64,000 bases of DNA, from positions 2,739,501 to 2,803,500 of the forward strand of contig NZ_CP086235.1 of the NCBI RefSeq assembly GCF_023612095.1, given 5' to 3'. Positions 22,143 to 31,047 of this stretch are shown one piece after another; positions within the stretch are counted from its first letter, which is position 1; each line of letters starts with the position of its first letter. The DNA comes from Cytobacillus firmus. GTDB taxonomy: Bacteria > Bacillota > Bacilli > Bacillales > Cytobacillaceae. The notes under the pieces were generated by a model, which worked only from the letters and a program-made list of their open reading frames with translations, searched no databases and was not told the DNA's origin. The translations under genes and the position numbers were made by a program.

Positions 22143-23390
22143 CTACTCATGATCATAATAGCTTTTTTGTTTTTGTATAAACGACCGGGCCAGTTCAATT
22201 GCTTTTTGAGCCTCGCCTTTTTCTGAGTAAAAGTGGAATAGCTTTTTCTCATAATGGTCTATTAAAATGCCGTAGCCGATTTTTTTAAAATACGGCAATG
22301 CTGTTCCCTCAATAAATTGATAGTATAGCTTTTCTTCTTTTTTTAATAAATAAAGATGGAGCTGAAAATAAATCCAGGTATATGAATCTGTTTCTTTTGC
22401 TCTCTCCATTCCTTCTTCAGCCAATTTTATTAACGCATTACGGGACTGAAGTTTCCCTTTGTAGCAGGTATGTATATATCCATCCAGAGCAGTTAAATAG
22501 TGAGGGGCGTTTTCTGCCGTTAGCTTTAGTGCTTCCTCATAGAGACCTGCAGATTCCCGGTATTTCTTCCGGCGAAAATATTCAAATGCCAGATTATGAA
22601 AAAGCTTGGATTTTCGGTCACCAGAATTACATGCATCACAAAGCTTAATTAATTGTTCATATTTTTCCTTTGTTTCATTAAAATCATGAAGCTCCTTCGC
22701 ATTCAGCTGGACAATCAGGAGCATTTCTGTATCGATAATTCGGAGGATGTTTAAGGTTCTTTGAAAATATTGAAGCGCCTTTTTTCCATAATAATAGGCT
22801 GTAATATTTGAATGGATGGAATGATAAGCAATCGCTAAATGGTAATAGTATTCTTCGTAGCTATAATGATCTCTGTCAATGGAAGCTAAACAGCTGATAC
22901 AGTCACGGTATTGCCCTGTAAGAAAGTAATAAATGCCCTGGATATGCTTCAGCAGATTAGCATCATGAGGTGACAAGGCAGCAGAAGCTTTATTAAGATC
23001 CGAAATTACTTCTGATGCCGAAACCAAATCACTCACAGATAAATAGTATCTGGCAGAAAGCAGGCGATATAGTGTCTGAAAGTCAGGCATATGAATTTGT
23101 TTTTCATCCTGCAGTTCTTTTTTTATCTGTTCAGATTCCTGTATTCGCTGCATTATCATGCTCTCATGCCATTCATTAAGCCTCTTGGCAAGCTGATGAT
23201 ATCGAATTATTTCCTCTTCGGGATCAATGCCTAGCCTCCTGGCCAGGAGATGTGTAATTTCTCCGGAGTATTCGGTAATTCCCCGTTCGATTTTACTTAA
23301 ATGAGTAACGGAACAGATTCCTTCCCCCAGCTGGCCCTGTGTCAGTCCTGCTTTCTCCCGGTAAAACTTAATAATTTTCCCAATGATCAT
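22143..23390 (-). CDS. XRE-family regulator with TPR domain (NprR-like architecture)
   Basis: A 415-aa protein. The ATG at 23390 (MIIGKIIKFYREKAGLTQGQLG) has GAGGTG 6 bases upstream; a longer open frame to 23525 is rejected. Residues 1-60 are an XRE helix-turn-helix (GICSVTHLSKIERGITEY). Residues 100-400 are helical tetratricopeptide-like repeats rich in aromatic residues. This is the layout of RNPP quorum-sensing regulators, and the length is close to that of NprR. It follows a large secreted protease gene, as NprR neighbours a protease gene. However, only 32 bases separate its stop from the convergent EamA gene, so there is no pheromone gene downstream. A non-quorum XRE-TPR regulator of the protease is equally possible. 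Confidence 0.75.
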   Translation of the reverse strand: MIIGKIIKFYREKAGLTQGQLGEGICSVTHLSKIERGITEYSGEITHLLARRLGIDPEEEIIRYHQLAKRLNEWHESMIMQRIQESEQIKKELQDEKQIHMPDFQTLYRLLSARYYLSVSDLVSASEVISDLNKASAALSPHDANLLKHIQGIYYFLTGQYRDCISCLASIDRDHYSYEEYYYHLAIAYHSIHSNITAYYYGKKALQYFQRTLNILRIIDTEMLLIVQLNAKELHDFNETKEKYEQLIKLCDACNSGDRKSKLFHNLAFEYFRRKKYRESAGLYEEALKLTAENAPHYLTALDGYIHTCYKGKLQSRNALIKLAEEGMERAKETDSYTWIYFQLHLYLLKKEEKLYYQFIEGTALPYFKKIGYGILIDHYEKKLFHFYSEKGEAQKAIELARSFIQKQKSYYDHE

Positions 23391-23460
23391 GCTGCACCTC
23401 AGTATAAAGTTTCTATCATTATAGTGAAATTGGCGGGCATTTTCTATAGGATAATAGAAA

Positions 23461-23487
23461 CAGGCAGGAGAACTTGACTCCTGCCTG
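23461..23487 (-). terminator. Intrinsic terminator of the subtilase gene
   Basis: CAGGCAGGAG AACTTGA CTCCTGCCTG, a perfect 10-bp stem; TTTCTATT follows on the minus strand. It separates the protease from the XRE-TPR gene. Confidence 0.75.
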
Positions 23488-23499
23488 CTGTTTTTATGA

Positions 23500-26400
23500 T
23501 TATTTTTCTTTCGGCTCCAAACCAATCATCTTTAAGAAATCCGTAAGCCCTTTCTTTCCAATCCTGTCTTTCGGCTGATTTCCTTTTCCTGCTAATGAAC
23601 CTTTCGTTAAGAAATTCTTTTCAATCCATCTGACATCTGTTTCATCGACTAAACCATCCTGGTTCATATCCAGATGAACATTTTTAGGGTTTTCTTCTCC
23701 ATAATGATCAACAGCTTCTTTCAGATCCCGGATATCAACAATCTGATCCTGTGTAACATCCCCTGCAAGGTTATCTTCAGGATTAATTCTTACATACAGG
23801 CCTTGCTGCTCTCCCTCTTTTTCGATGCTTGCCATTACATTTTTATACTCAGCCATATGGCCAGGAACCTCTACATAGACCGTATAGGCTTTTTTATCTG
23901 CTGGCACAATGACCTCAAACAGCCCCCTGCTGTCCATTGACCCTTCATAGATTTTTCCATCTGCAGCTTTAGCATAAACCTTCGTCTTAAGCTTGGTAAA
24001 ATCATATTTGCTGTCAATCCACCCTCCGGGAGTTAAGAAAGCTTCCGGAGCTATATTACCTGAAATACGTGAGTGAGTTGAAGTAAATTCAAAATGGTTT
24101 AAGCTGTAAGCCGGAATGTTTTCTGCTTTTGACTGACCTTGCTTCTGATAAGAAAGTTCCTTTAATCCAAAGGAGGTAAACCTTGTGAAATTAGTGTCGT
24201 CCACCATTTTAAAAGTAACATCAAGGAATGGCATATCTCCACTGATTCCTTCAAAGCCTGCTTTTAAAAGAGATGCTCCGACTTTCACAGTAGATTTTGA
24301 GACAACTGGCTCATCTATTTTTATTTCAATTCCATTTTGATCTGCAAATTTCTGAAGCTCTGGATTTACTTTTACTTCCTGCAGCTCAAAGAAATCCAGA
24401 TGAGGTTGAATCTCATATGAACCTGAGATAAAGTTCTTTACATTATTTAAATCGAGAGTCATGGTAATTTCATCATTCAGCTTCACACTGTTTTTATTAA
24501 AACGGCTGGCTGCATGTTCAGTGCCTTCCTTCATAAACACATACCGGGGAGATTTAAACATATTGGCTGCTGTTGCCATATCCCATGGGAATAGCCTTAA
24601 TTGGTAAGGAGCCGTTTCATATTCTTCCGGAATCACACCGAACTTCGTTGCGCCATCGTCATCCAGCGGCAGGAATCCGCTGATAAATGGTATTTCACTT
24701 TCATAATAAGCAGCTATATTGGTTTTTTGGGTATAATCCATCCCTTTTGACTGCAATAGGTCAACTGTTTTATCGGTCACCATTCCATGAACCCAGAATG
24801 CATGGTGGCCATCTTCAGTTGTTAACATGCTATCATTTATTTCAATCACACCCGGTTCAATGTCGAGATCCACTTCCGGCGGTGTATTGTCTACAATGCC
24901 TACACTTTCATGATGATAGGTCTTTCCCTCTGCATCCCGGCTGATTAAATCAAGGACATATTCACCTTCCGGCAGCTTTTGCATGTAATCAGCAATCGGC
25001 TGTTTCTTATTCCCTGTGAATGGATAAACAAGTCCTCTGTGGCCAAAGTATATGAGATATTCTTTATCAGGCATGGCCGCACTGGCATCATAGCTTCCTA
25101 CAATTCCAACAGCCTTGCCTGTTTTTGCATTTTTTACAATTAAATCGAATGTCTCCATCGGGCTTTTAAATTTAAAGACAAAGTGCGTACCAGGCGAATA
25201 GTATTGGTGCATTGGTGTATCAGTCGTAATAGATGGCTGGAGCGGTTCTGCAAAATCGATGCCTTTATCCGTCACCCGGATCGCAAATGGAATTTGATAG
25301 CGTTCTTTTGGATTATCCTGATTCACCACATGAATATATCCTTCATAACGCCCGATTTCAGCTGTTTGCGGAATTGTAATCGCTGCTTGTAATTGTTCCG
25401 TTTTTCCCGCTCCTATTGTAAACGATTCTGGAAGGTCTACTTTAATATTATTTTTTACTCCATCCTGCACACCGTTCCGGGCTGAATGATATTCCACTGT
25501 TACATCATAGGATTGGTCCTGTCCGTTCTTGTTTGTCACTTGAAGTGTACGGCTATCCTTTATATCAGCACTGTCCAAATAGTGGTTTCCATAGCTGATG
25601 GAACCCGTGATTTCATCAGCCTCCACGTACTCTCCGTTTTCAACATGCTCTGTTTTATCTAGCACCTTAAATGAAACGTTAGAATGAACTGCCTGATAGG
25701 CATCCACACGGCCGGCACCAACTTCATACACGGAGTAGTCCTTTTTTAAATCATCTGACGTATTCATTAATGCTGTTTTCACATCGAATGGATCAAGATT
25801 CGGATTATCCTGAAGCATAAGTGCCGCCACGCCTGCTATATGAGGAGTGGCCATGGACGTACCATTCAGGCGTGCATAGGCAGATGTGTAATCCTGGCCA
25901 TCTTCTGGATGGTTCATAAACTCCGGATAGGTGGAGAAAATAGAAACCCCTGGTGCCACGAGGTCAGGCTTTATATCGTAGTTGCTATTCACAGGGCCTC
26001 TTGAACTGAAATCGGCAAGAGTGTCTCCTTCCGTCTTAACCTCTAAAAGCTGGTCAAATGCTACAGAAGCTCCCGGATTGCCTTTTAAATATTCCCCATC
26101 CGACTTTGAAAGCTGGAATGTCGGAATATACTTGGTGCTCTCACCTATATAGGCTGGAATTTCGCCCTCCGTATTATTAAAAATAATAACAGCTGCTGCA
26201 CCGGCATTTTTGGCATTTTTCACTTTTTCCTCAAATGTCAGCTCTCCGCGTTCAATTAAGGCAATTTTTCCTGTAAGATTATTTCCAGTGAAGTCTTGCG
26301 GCGTGCCCAGACCAGTAAACTCAATTGGATATGATTTCCCTTCTAGTGCTTTTAAATCATCCGTGAAGTTTTTGGCTAATAATTTCATAGATTCAAAGAC

Positions 26401-27687
26401 CTTCTCAGCTGCGCTAGCTTTAAAAGCTGGAATGGATATGGAGGCATCACTTGCTCCTACCGTAATTCCGAATGCACTCGTACCAGGTGCACCAAGCGTT
26501 TTTTCATTTGGTCCCGCATTTCCTGCTGCTACAACGGAAACGACTCCGGAAAGCATAGCGTTATTAATTGCAACCGAAGTAGGATATAAAGGATCATTTA
26601 CGCTCGCTCCAAGTGATAGATTGATTACATCCATGCCATCTTCTACTGCTTTATCAATACCGGCCAGCACCCCGTCTGTCGTGCCGGATCCATATGGCCC
26701 TAGAACCCGGTAGGCATACAGATCAACATCAGGTGCTACTCCCCTGACAGCATAGTCGACTGCATTTTCTTTTTGGGCAGCAATGGTCCCTGATACATGC
26801 GTACCGTGAGAAGTATAGTAGGCGGCCCCTCTGTAATCAAATTCAGGCTGATTGGATGTTTCCCAATCATTGTAAGTTGCTTCCATTGGATCAGCATCAT
26901 TATTGATAAAGTCCCAGCCTTTGACAGTGCCCGGATCAACGGTTTTAGGATCTTGTCCATTTTCTGTACGGTACCCTTTGTAAGAACCTGTTAAGTCAGG
27001 GTGTGTATAATCAATCCCTGTATCCAGAACTCCGACCTTGATGCCCTTCCCGGTAATCCCCTCGTCATGAAGATTGTCTACTCCGATTTGCGGAATGCTG
27101 TCTGCCATCTTTGGCTTCACTTTGGATTCCTTTACTGAAGGGAGATCCAACTGGACTTGGGCATTGCTCCAGATTCTTTTTACAGCACCTGATTGCAGGA
27201 GTTCATCAACAGCTATACCCGGCAGTGTCATGGAAACACCATTAAAGGCATTCTTGTATTCGCGTTTTACTTCAATTTTACTTGCGTCATACAGTAAACT
27301 GCCTTTCTTAGATTTCAGCTTGATAACATGGGTTTTGAATTCGTTGTGGGATTTGTCAACTTTTTCTTTAGCTGCTTGAAGAGACGTTTTTTTGCCTTTT
27401 AAAGCTTCTTTCTTTAGCTCAACCTTTGCAGGAGGCTGGTTAAATTCAACAATGACTTCGACCAACTCGGGAGTGGATGTATTTACTTCAGGAGAAATAA
27501 CAAATCCAGGTCCAACCTCTAGCTGTTCTAAAGCATCCCTTTGTTCTTTAGAGAGGCTGCTTAAAATTTTTTCCGCTTCGTCCACCGTGATCTCCGGCTT
27601 CTGAGCAAGCACATTAAATGGAATGGAAGCAGTAAATAATAAACTTGCAGCCAAAGCTCCTTTTAATAGATTATTGCGTGACTTCAT
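23500..27687 (-). CDS. Large secreted subtilisin-like serine protease (Vpr-like, multidomain)
   Basis: A 1395-aa exported S8 peptidase. A signal peptide (about 1-28, ending in NVLAQ) is followed by an I9 propeptide (about 62-185). The catalytic triad is intact: Asp222 (GVLDTGIDYTHPDL), His294 (TSHGTHVSGT) and Ser611 (NGTSMATPHIAG). A protease-associated (PA) domain interrupts the catalytic domain at about 450-550, as in Vpr. It is followed by long Fn3/cadherin-like beta regions, and a dockerin-like pair of calcium loops (GDVTQDQIVDIRDL, DMNQDGLVDETDV) near 1312-1360. B. subtilis Vpr is about 806 aa, so this protein has some 550 extra C-terminal residues. AGGAGG precedes the ATG. It should degrade extracellular protein or peptides. 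Confidence 0.92.
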   Translation of the reverse strand: MKSRNNLLKGALAASLLFTASIPFNVLAQKPEITVDEAEKILSSLSKEQRDALEQLEVGPGFVISPEVNTSTPELVEVIVEFNQPPAKVELKKEALKGKKTSLQAAKEKVDKSHNEFKTHVIKLKSKKGSLLYDASKIEVKREYKNAFNGVSMTLPGIAVDELLQSGAVKRIWSNAQVQLDLPSVKESKVKPKMADSIPQIGVDNLHDEGITGKGIKVGVLDTGIDYTHPDLTGSYKGYRTENGQDPKTVDPGTVKGWDFINNDADPMEATYNDWETSNQPEFDYRGAAYYTSHGTHVSGTIAAQKENAVDYAVRGVAPDVDLYAYRVLGPYGSGTTDGVLAGIDKAVEDGMDVINLSLGASVNDPLYPTSVAINNAMLSGVVSVVAAGNAGPNEKTLGAPGTSAFGITVGASDASISIPAFKASAAEKVFESMKLLAKNFTDDLKALEGKSYPIEFTGLGTPQDFTGNNLTGKIALIERGELTFEEKVKNAKNAGAAAVIIFNNTEGEIPAYIGESTKYIPTFQLSKSDGEYLKGNPGASVAFDQLLEVKTEGDTLADFSSRGPVNSNYDIKPDLVAPGVSIFSTYPEFMNHPEDGQDYTSAYARLNGTSMATPHIAGVAALMLQDNPNLDPFDVKTALMNTSDDLKKDYSVYEVGAGRVDAYQAVHSNVSFKVLDKTEHVENGEYVEADEITGSISYGNHYLDSADIKDSRTLQVTNKNGQDQSYDVTVEYHSARNGVQDGVKNNIKVDLPESFTIGAGKTEQLQAAITIPQTAEIGRYEGYIHVVNQDNPKERYQIPFAIRVTDKGIDFAEPLQPSITTDTPMHQYYSPGTHFVFKFKSPMETFDLIVKNAKTGKAVGIVGSYDASAAMPDKEYLIYFGHRGLVYPFTGNKKQPIADYMQKLPEGEYVLDLISRDAEGKTYHHESVGIVDNTPPEVDLDIEPGVIEINDSMLTTEDGHHAFWVHGMVTDKTVDLLQSKGMDYTQKTNIAAYYESEIPFISGFLPLDDDGATKFGVIPEEYETAPYQLRLFPWDMATAANMFKSPRYVFMKEGTEHAASRFNKNSVKLNDEITMTLDLNNVKNFISGSYEIQPHLDFFELQEVKVNPELQKFADQNGIEIKIDEPVVSKSTVKVGASLLKAGFEGISGDMPFLDVTFKMVDDTNFTRFTSFGLKELSYQKQGQSKAENIPAYSLNHFEFTSTHSRISGNIAPEAFLTPGGWIDSKYDFTKLKTKVYAKAADGKIYEGSMDSRGLFEVIVPADKKAYTVYVEVPGHMAEYKNVMASIEKEGEQQGLYVRINPEDNLAGDVTQDQIVDIRDLKEAVDHYGEENPKNVHLDMNQDGLVDETDVRWIEKNFLTKGSLAGKGNQPKDRIGKKGLTDFLKMIGLEPKEK

Positions 27688-27718
27688 TTTTTTCCTCCTG
27701 CTCTTTAATTAGTAGAAA

Positions 27719-27734
27719 AGTAAGAATACTTACT
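27719..27734. promoter_or_regulatory. Palindrome upstream of the subtilase gene
   Basis: AGTAAG AATA CTTACT, 32 bases before the subtilase ATG. It could be an operator (perhaps for the XRE-TPR protein) or part of the 5' leader; no direct evidence. Confidence 0.35.
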
Positions 27735-27943
27735 ATTTTCATCTTAAAGGGTGAGAGATGTGGCAGTAAATTGGGGTAATAAAAGAGGGACATTACTACT
27801 AAATTTAATATTTTCAGCTGGGATATATCTTGAAAATAGGATGATAAGCATCTTGATCACCGGGAGAAAAATTAAAATATGGAAGAACCGGACATTGATT
27901 ACCCCAAATTGGGCAATGGTGGCGAGTTTGGGGATAACTTTAA

Positions 27944-28125
27944 TTTCACGCGCTTTATGCCGAGTGTTTTCTTTTCCTTGCTATTTTTTTCGTCATGAAA
28001 GCTCTCTGGCGACTGGTTTCCTTTTCTCTCTGCCGATTTCGTCCTCCTCATGAACACTCTATGAAGACTGTTTTCCTTTCCGTTTTCGTCTTCATAAACG
28101 CTCATAGCAACCACTTCCTTTCAAA
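27944..28125. repeat. Degenerate ~48-bp tandem repeat tract
   Basis: Within the gene-free stretch 27688-28214. Units begin near 27944, 27988, 28037 and 28084 with TTTCGTC-like starts, then ATGAA-GCTC, GACTG and TTTCCTTTTC. The spacing is 44-49 bases. The minus strand holds an open frame (28105 to 27899) with AAGGAAG ahead that would give a charged, low-complexity peptide of about 68 residues with the same period. I do not consider that frame secure as a gene. The rest of the interval (27740-27940) shows nothing I can name. Confidence 0.45.
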
Positions 28126-28173
28126 TCTTCAAGTAATCTAGCAATTAGTTAATTTACAAATTAACACAAAAAA

Positions 28174-28199
28174 GACACTTCCCCAAAATCAGAAGTGTC
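28174..28199 (-). terminator. Intrinsic terminator of the BVMO-esterase operon
   Basis: GACACTTC / GAAGTGTC stem, with T6 after it on the minus strand, 16 bases past the esterase stop. Confidence 0.8.
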
Positions 28200-28214
28200 C
28201 AATCTGCATAGCTA

Positions 28215-29159
28215 TTATTTCGAAGCGACACTGCCCTGAAACACACGGTTTAACGCATCTGCCGCCTGCTCAATTGACTTTCTTCCCTGCTCCAGTACAC
28301 CCGGCATCCAGAAGAATCCATGGATCATGCCGTCATATCGTTTGGCTTCAACCGGAACGCCGGCTTCTTTTAAACGCTCCGCATAGGCTTCACCCTCATC
28401 GCGCAACGGGTCAAATTCTCCCGTTAACACCAATGCAGGCGGCAGTCCGCTTAAGTCTTTTGCCTGCAGCGGAGACGCATATGGATTTTTTCCATCCTCC
28501 TCATTCCGCAAATAATGATTCCAGAACCACTCCATACTGTCTTTCGTTAACAGGTAGCCGTCTGCATTTTCAGTATAGGATTCTGTTGCATAAGAATGGT
28601 TAGTTACCGGATAGATCAGCATCTGATAGGCAATTGAGATTTCACGCTTGTCTCTTGCCATGAGAGCCACAACGGCTGCAAGGTTACCGCCGGCACTGTC
28701 GCCGCCAACGGCAATGCGGTTTGGATCAACACCAATGGATGCTGCATTGTCAGCTGCCCACTTGGCTGCAGCGTACGAATCATCTGCAGCAGCAGGAAAT
28801 TTATGCTCTGGTGCAAGTCTGTAATCTACAGAAACGACCACGCAATTCGCCAAATTCGTTAACAGTCTGCAAGGAACATCAACTGTCTCAAGGTCACCAA
28901 TTACCCAGCCGCCGCCATGATAGTATACGAGCGCTGGAAATGGACCTTCTCCTTTAGGAGTATATATTCGGACAGGGATTTCTCCTTCAGGTCCCGCAAT
29001 TTTTCTATTTTCAATCTTCCCTACTTCCTCCGGCTCTCCAGCCAAAGCGCTGAAATCTGTAGTAAGGCGGGCTTCCTCCGGTGATAGCTGGCTCATCGGC
29101 GGAGCTCCTGCTGCCTCCATCTGTTCCAATAAAAATTTTGCCTGCGGATCTAATGCCAT
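28215..29159 (-). CDS. Alpha/beta hydrolase, HSL-family esterase
   Basis: A 314-aa carboxylesterase of the hormone-sensitive-lipase family (family IV). It has the oxyanion motif HGGGW (81-85), the nucleophile motif GDSAGG with Ser155, and LTGEFDPLRDEG (aspartate) and DGMIHGFFW (histidine) near the C-terminus. AGGGGAA precedes the ATG. It lies 66 bases after a Baeyer-Villiger monooxygenase gene on the same strand. The natural reading is that the monooxygenase inserts oxygen into a ketone to give an ester or lactone, and this enzyme hydrolyses it to an alcohol and an acid. A small hairpin between the genes may tune their ratio. The ketone is unknown. Confidence 0.88.
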   Translation of the reverse strand: MALDPQAKFLLEQMEAAGAPPMSQLSPEEARLTTDFSALAGEPEEVGKIENRKIAGPEGEIPVRIYTPKGEGPFPALVYYHGGGWVIGDLETVDVPCRLLTNLANCVVVSVDYRLAPEHKFPAAADDSYAAAKWAADNAASIGVDPNRIAVGGDSAGGNLAAVVALMARDKREISIAYQMLIYPVTNHSYATESYTENADGYLLTKDSMEWFWNHYLRNEEDGKNPYASPLQAKDLSGLPPALVLTGEFDPLRDEGEAYAERLKEAGVPVEAKRYDGMIHGFFWMPGVLEQGRKSIEQAADALNRVFQGSVASK

Positions 29160-29192
29160 AATTATTTTCCCCTATTAATATATTTATTGACA

Positions 29193-29213
29193 GGGCAGGA
29201 TGAATGCCTGCCC
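29193..29213 (-). other. Intercistronic hairpin
   Basis: GGGCAGG ATGAATG CCTGCCC between the monooxygenase and esterase genes. There is no T run beyond TGTC on the minus strand, so it is more likely an mRNA processing or stability element than a terminator. Confidence 0.45.
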
Positions 29214-29225
29214 AATCTATACCCA

Positions 29226-30872
29226 CTATTTAACGGCAGTTTTTTCAGATGCTGTCAGGTTAAAACCTTCATAGCCTTTTTCGGCGACTTCTTCACAAAT
29301 CTTCCGGTAGGTTCCTACACCGCCAAGATAGATTTGAAAGCCGCGGGCTTTTCCTTCAATGTTGGCACCCATGTACCAGGAGTCTGTTTTGGTAAACAAA
29401 GTCTGATCGGCGATTTCACGGCAGTGCTTGCTCCATGTATTTTCCGACTCTTCTTTGACTTCAATGGCAGCCTGATTTTGTTCCCTCATATAGCTGATGC
29501 AATCAAATACCCACTCCACATGCTGCTCAATTGAAACCATCATATTGCTCAATACGGACGGACTCTCAGGTCCAGTCAGCATGAACATATTCGGGAAACC
29601 TGCTGTAGCGAGGCCAAGATAGGTTCGGGTTTGTGAGCCGCCTGCCCATTTTTCTTTCAGGGAGACGCCGTCTTTTCCACGGATATCCATCTTAAACAGC
29701 GGTCCAGTCATCGCATCAAATCCTGTGGCAAACACAATCATGTCAAGCTCATATTCATTATCCACAGTCTTAACGCCTGCTTCAGTAATCTCCTGAATCG
29801 GTGCCTCTTTTACATCCACCAGCGATACGTTATCCCGGTTATAGGTCTCAAAATAATCTGTATCTATGATGGTGCGTTTAGTGGCATAATAGAACCTCGG
29901 AAGGAGTTTTTCTGCAACTTCAGGATTTTTGACTGTTTCTCGGATTTTTGAGCGAATGAATTCAGCCACAATCTCATTCGCTTCCGGTGAGATGGACAAG
30001 TCATTATATGCGTAAGATAACTTAAGAAGTCCTCCTTCTTTCCAGGCTTCCTCGAAAACTTTTTGCCTTTCTTCAGGAGTTTCGTCAAAAACGGAAACAT
30101 TTCTTGGCTCCTCCGGTATGCCGGTTATGGAATGGCGCATTTTTTCTCTGATACCCCCGTAATTTTTCCGTATATTATTCAGATGTTCAGGATCATTCGG
30201 CGTATTCCTGGCCGGGCTGCTGTACTGCGGGGTTCGCTGGAATACCGTCAAATGCCCGGCTTCTTTTGCAATAACAGGAATTGCCTGGATACCGCTGGAC
30301 CCTGTGCCAATGATGCCAACCCGCTTCCCTGTGAAATCCACTCCTTCATGCGGCCAGTGCCCGGTATGATGCCATTCTCCTTTAAAGTTTTCCAGCCCTT
30401 TAAATTTAGGCACATTGGACGCTGACAAGCACCCTACAGCTGTTATAAAATATTGTGCAGAAACCTTTTCACCATTATTTAATTGGACGTCCCACCTATT
30501 TTTCTTTTCATCATATTGTGCGGACTGCACCCTTGTATTGAATTTCACATCACGCCGCAGATCAAACTTATCTGCTACATAGTTTATGTAGCTTAATATT
30601 TCAGGCTGTTCGGCGTATTTTGCCGACCAGCTCCATTCTTTCAGTAGTTCCTCAGAAAAAGTGTAATTATAGTAGATGCTTTCAACATCGCATCTTGCGC
30701 CGGGATAACGATTCCAATACCATGTACCGCCGACATTATCGCCCGCTTCAAATACCCGGGTGGAAAAACCGGCCTCCCGCAAACGATGCAGCATATACAA
30801 TCCAGAAAAACCAGCCCCTACGACAACAGCATCAAAATCCGTGAGAGTGTTCGATTTTTGAAATGATGACAT
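29226..30872 (-). CDS. Baeyer-Villiger monooxygenase (flavin-dependent)
   Basis: A 548-aa type I Baeyer-Villiger monooxygenase. It has the FAD motif GAGFSGLY (19-26), the signature FKGEWHHTGHWP (163-174, pattern F-x-G-x3-H-x3-W-P), and the NADPH motif GTGSSG (189-194). Length and ATGFDAMTG match cyclohexanone/phenylacetone monooxygenase relatives. It converts ketones to esters or lactones with NADPH and O2. GAGGAGG precedes the ATG. A perfect cre site (30904-30917) just upstream predicts repression by CcpA when better carbon is present. The divergent LuxR-type gene is the probable specific activator. It is first in a two-gene operon with the esterase. Confidence 0.92.
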   Translation of the reverse strand: MSSFQKSNTLTDFDAVVVGAGFSGLYMLHRLREAGFSTRVFEAGDNVGGTWYWNRYPGARCDVESIYYNYTFSEELLKEWSWSAKYAEQPEILSYINYVADKFDLRRDVKFNTRVQSAQYDEKKNRWDVQLNNGEKVSAQYFITAVGCLSASNVPKFKGLENFKGEWHHTGHWPHEGVDFTGKRVGIIGTGSSGIQAIPVIAKEAGHLTVFQRTPQYSSPARNTPNDPEHLNNIRKNYGGIREKMRHSITGIPEEPRNVSVFDETPEERQKVFEEAWKEGGLLKLSYAYNDLSISPEANEIVAEFIRSKIRETVKNPEVAEKLLPRFYYATKRTIIDTDYFETYNRDNVSLVDVKEAPIQEITEAGVKTVDNEYELDMIVFATGFDAMTGPLFKMDIRGKDGVSLKEKWAGGSQTRTYLGLATAGFPNMFMLTGPESPSVLSNMMVSIEQHVEWVFDCISYMREQNQAAIEVKEESENTWSKHCREIADQTLFTKTDSWYMGANIEGKARGFQIYLGGVGTYRKICEEVAEKGYEGFNLTASEKTAVK

Positions 30873-30903
30873 ACTTGCTTCCTCCTCATGAAATTAATTT
30901 GAA

Positions 30904-30917
30904 TGAAAGCGATTACA
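30904..30917. promoter_or_regulatory. cre site (CcpA binding) before BVMO operon
   Basis: TGAAAGCGATTACA fits the cre consensus TGWAANCGNTNWCA at every position, 32 bases upstream of the monooxygenase ATG. Predicts catabolite repression. Confidence 0.7.
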
Positions 30918-30995
30918 TTTTCCTTTTAATAAGTTCCTCCCCTCCAGTACTTTTAATTTTTAACTATAACTAAAGCTTACTATCATTCGTTTGTA

Positions 30996-31024
30996 TTGAA
31001 TATTCATAATTTTCTATATATAAT
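30996..31024 (+). promoter_or_regulatory. Sigma-A promoter of the LuxR-type gene
   Basis: TTGAAT (30996-31001), 17-base spacer, TATAAT (31019-31024), 23 bases before the ATG. Confidence 0.6.
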
Positions 31025-31047
31025 ATCCCTATAAGGAAGGTGTTAAT

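Noticed and set aside
27899..28105. Minus-strand frame of about 68 codons in the repeat tract
   Set aside because: A ribosome-site-like AAGGAAG exists, but the peptide is low complexity and follows the DNA repeat period, so I list only the repeat.
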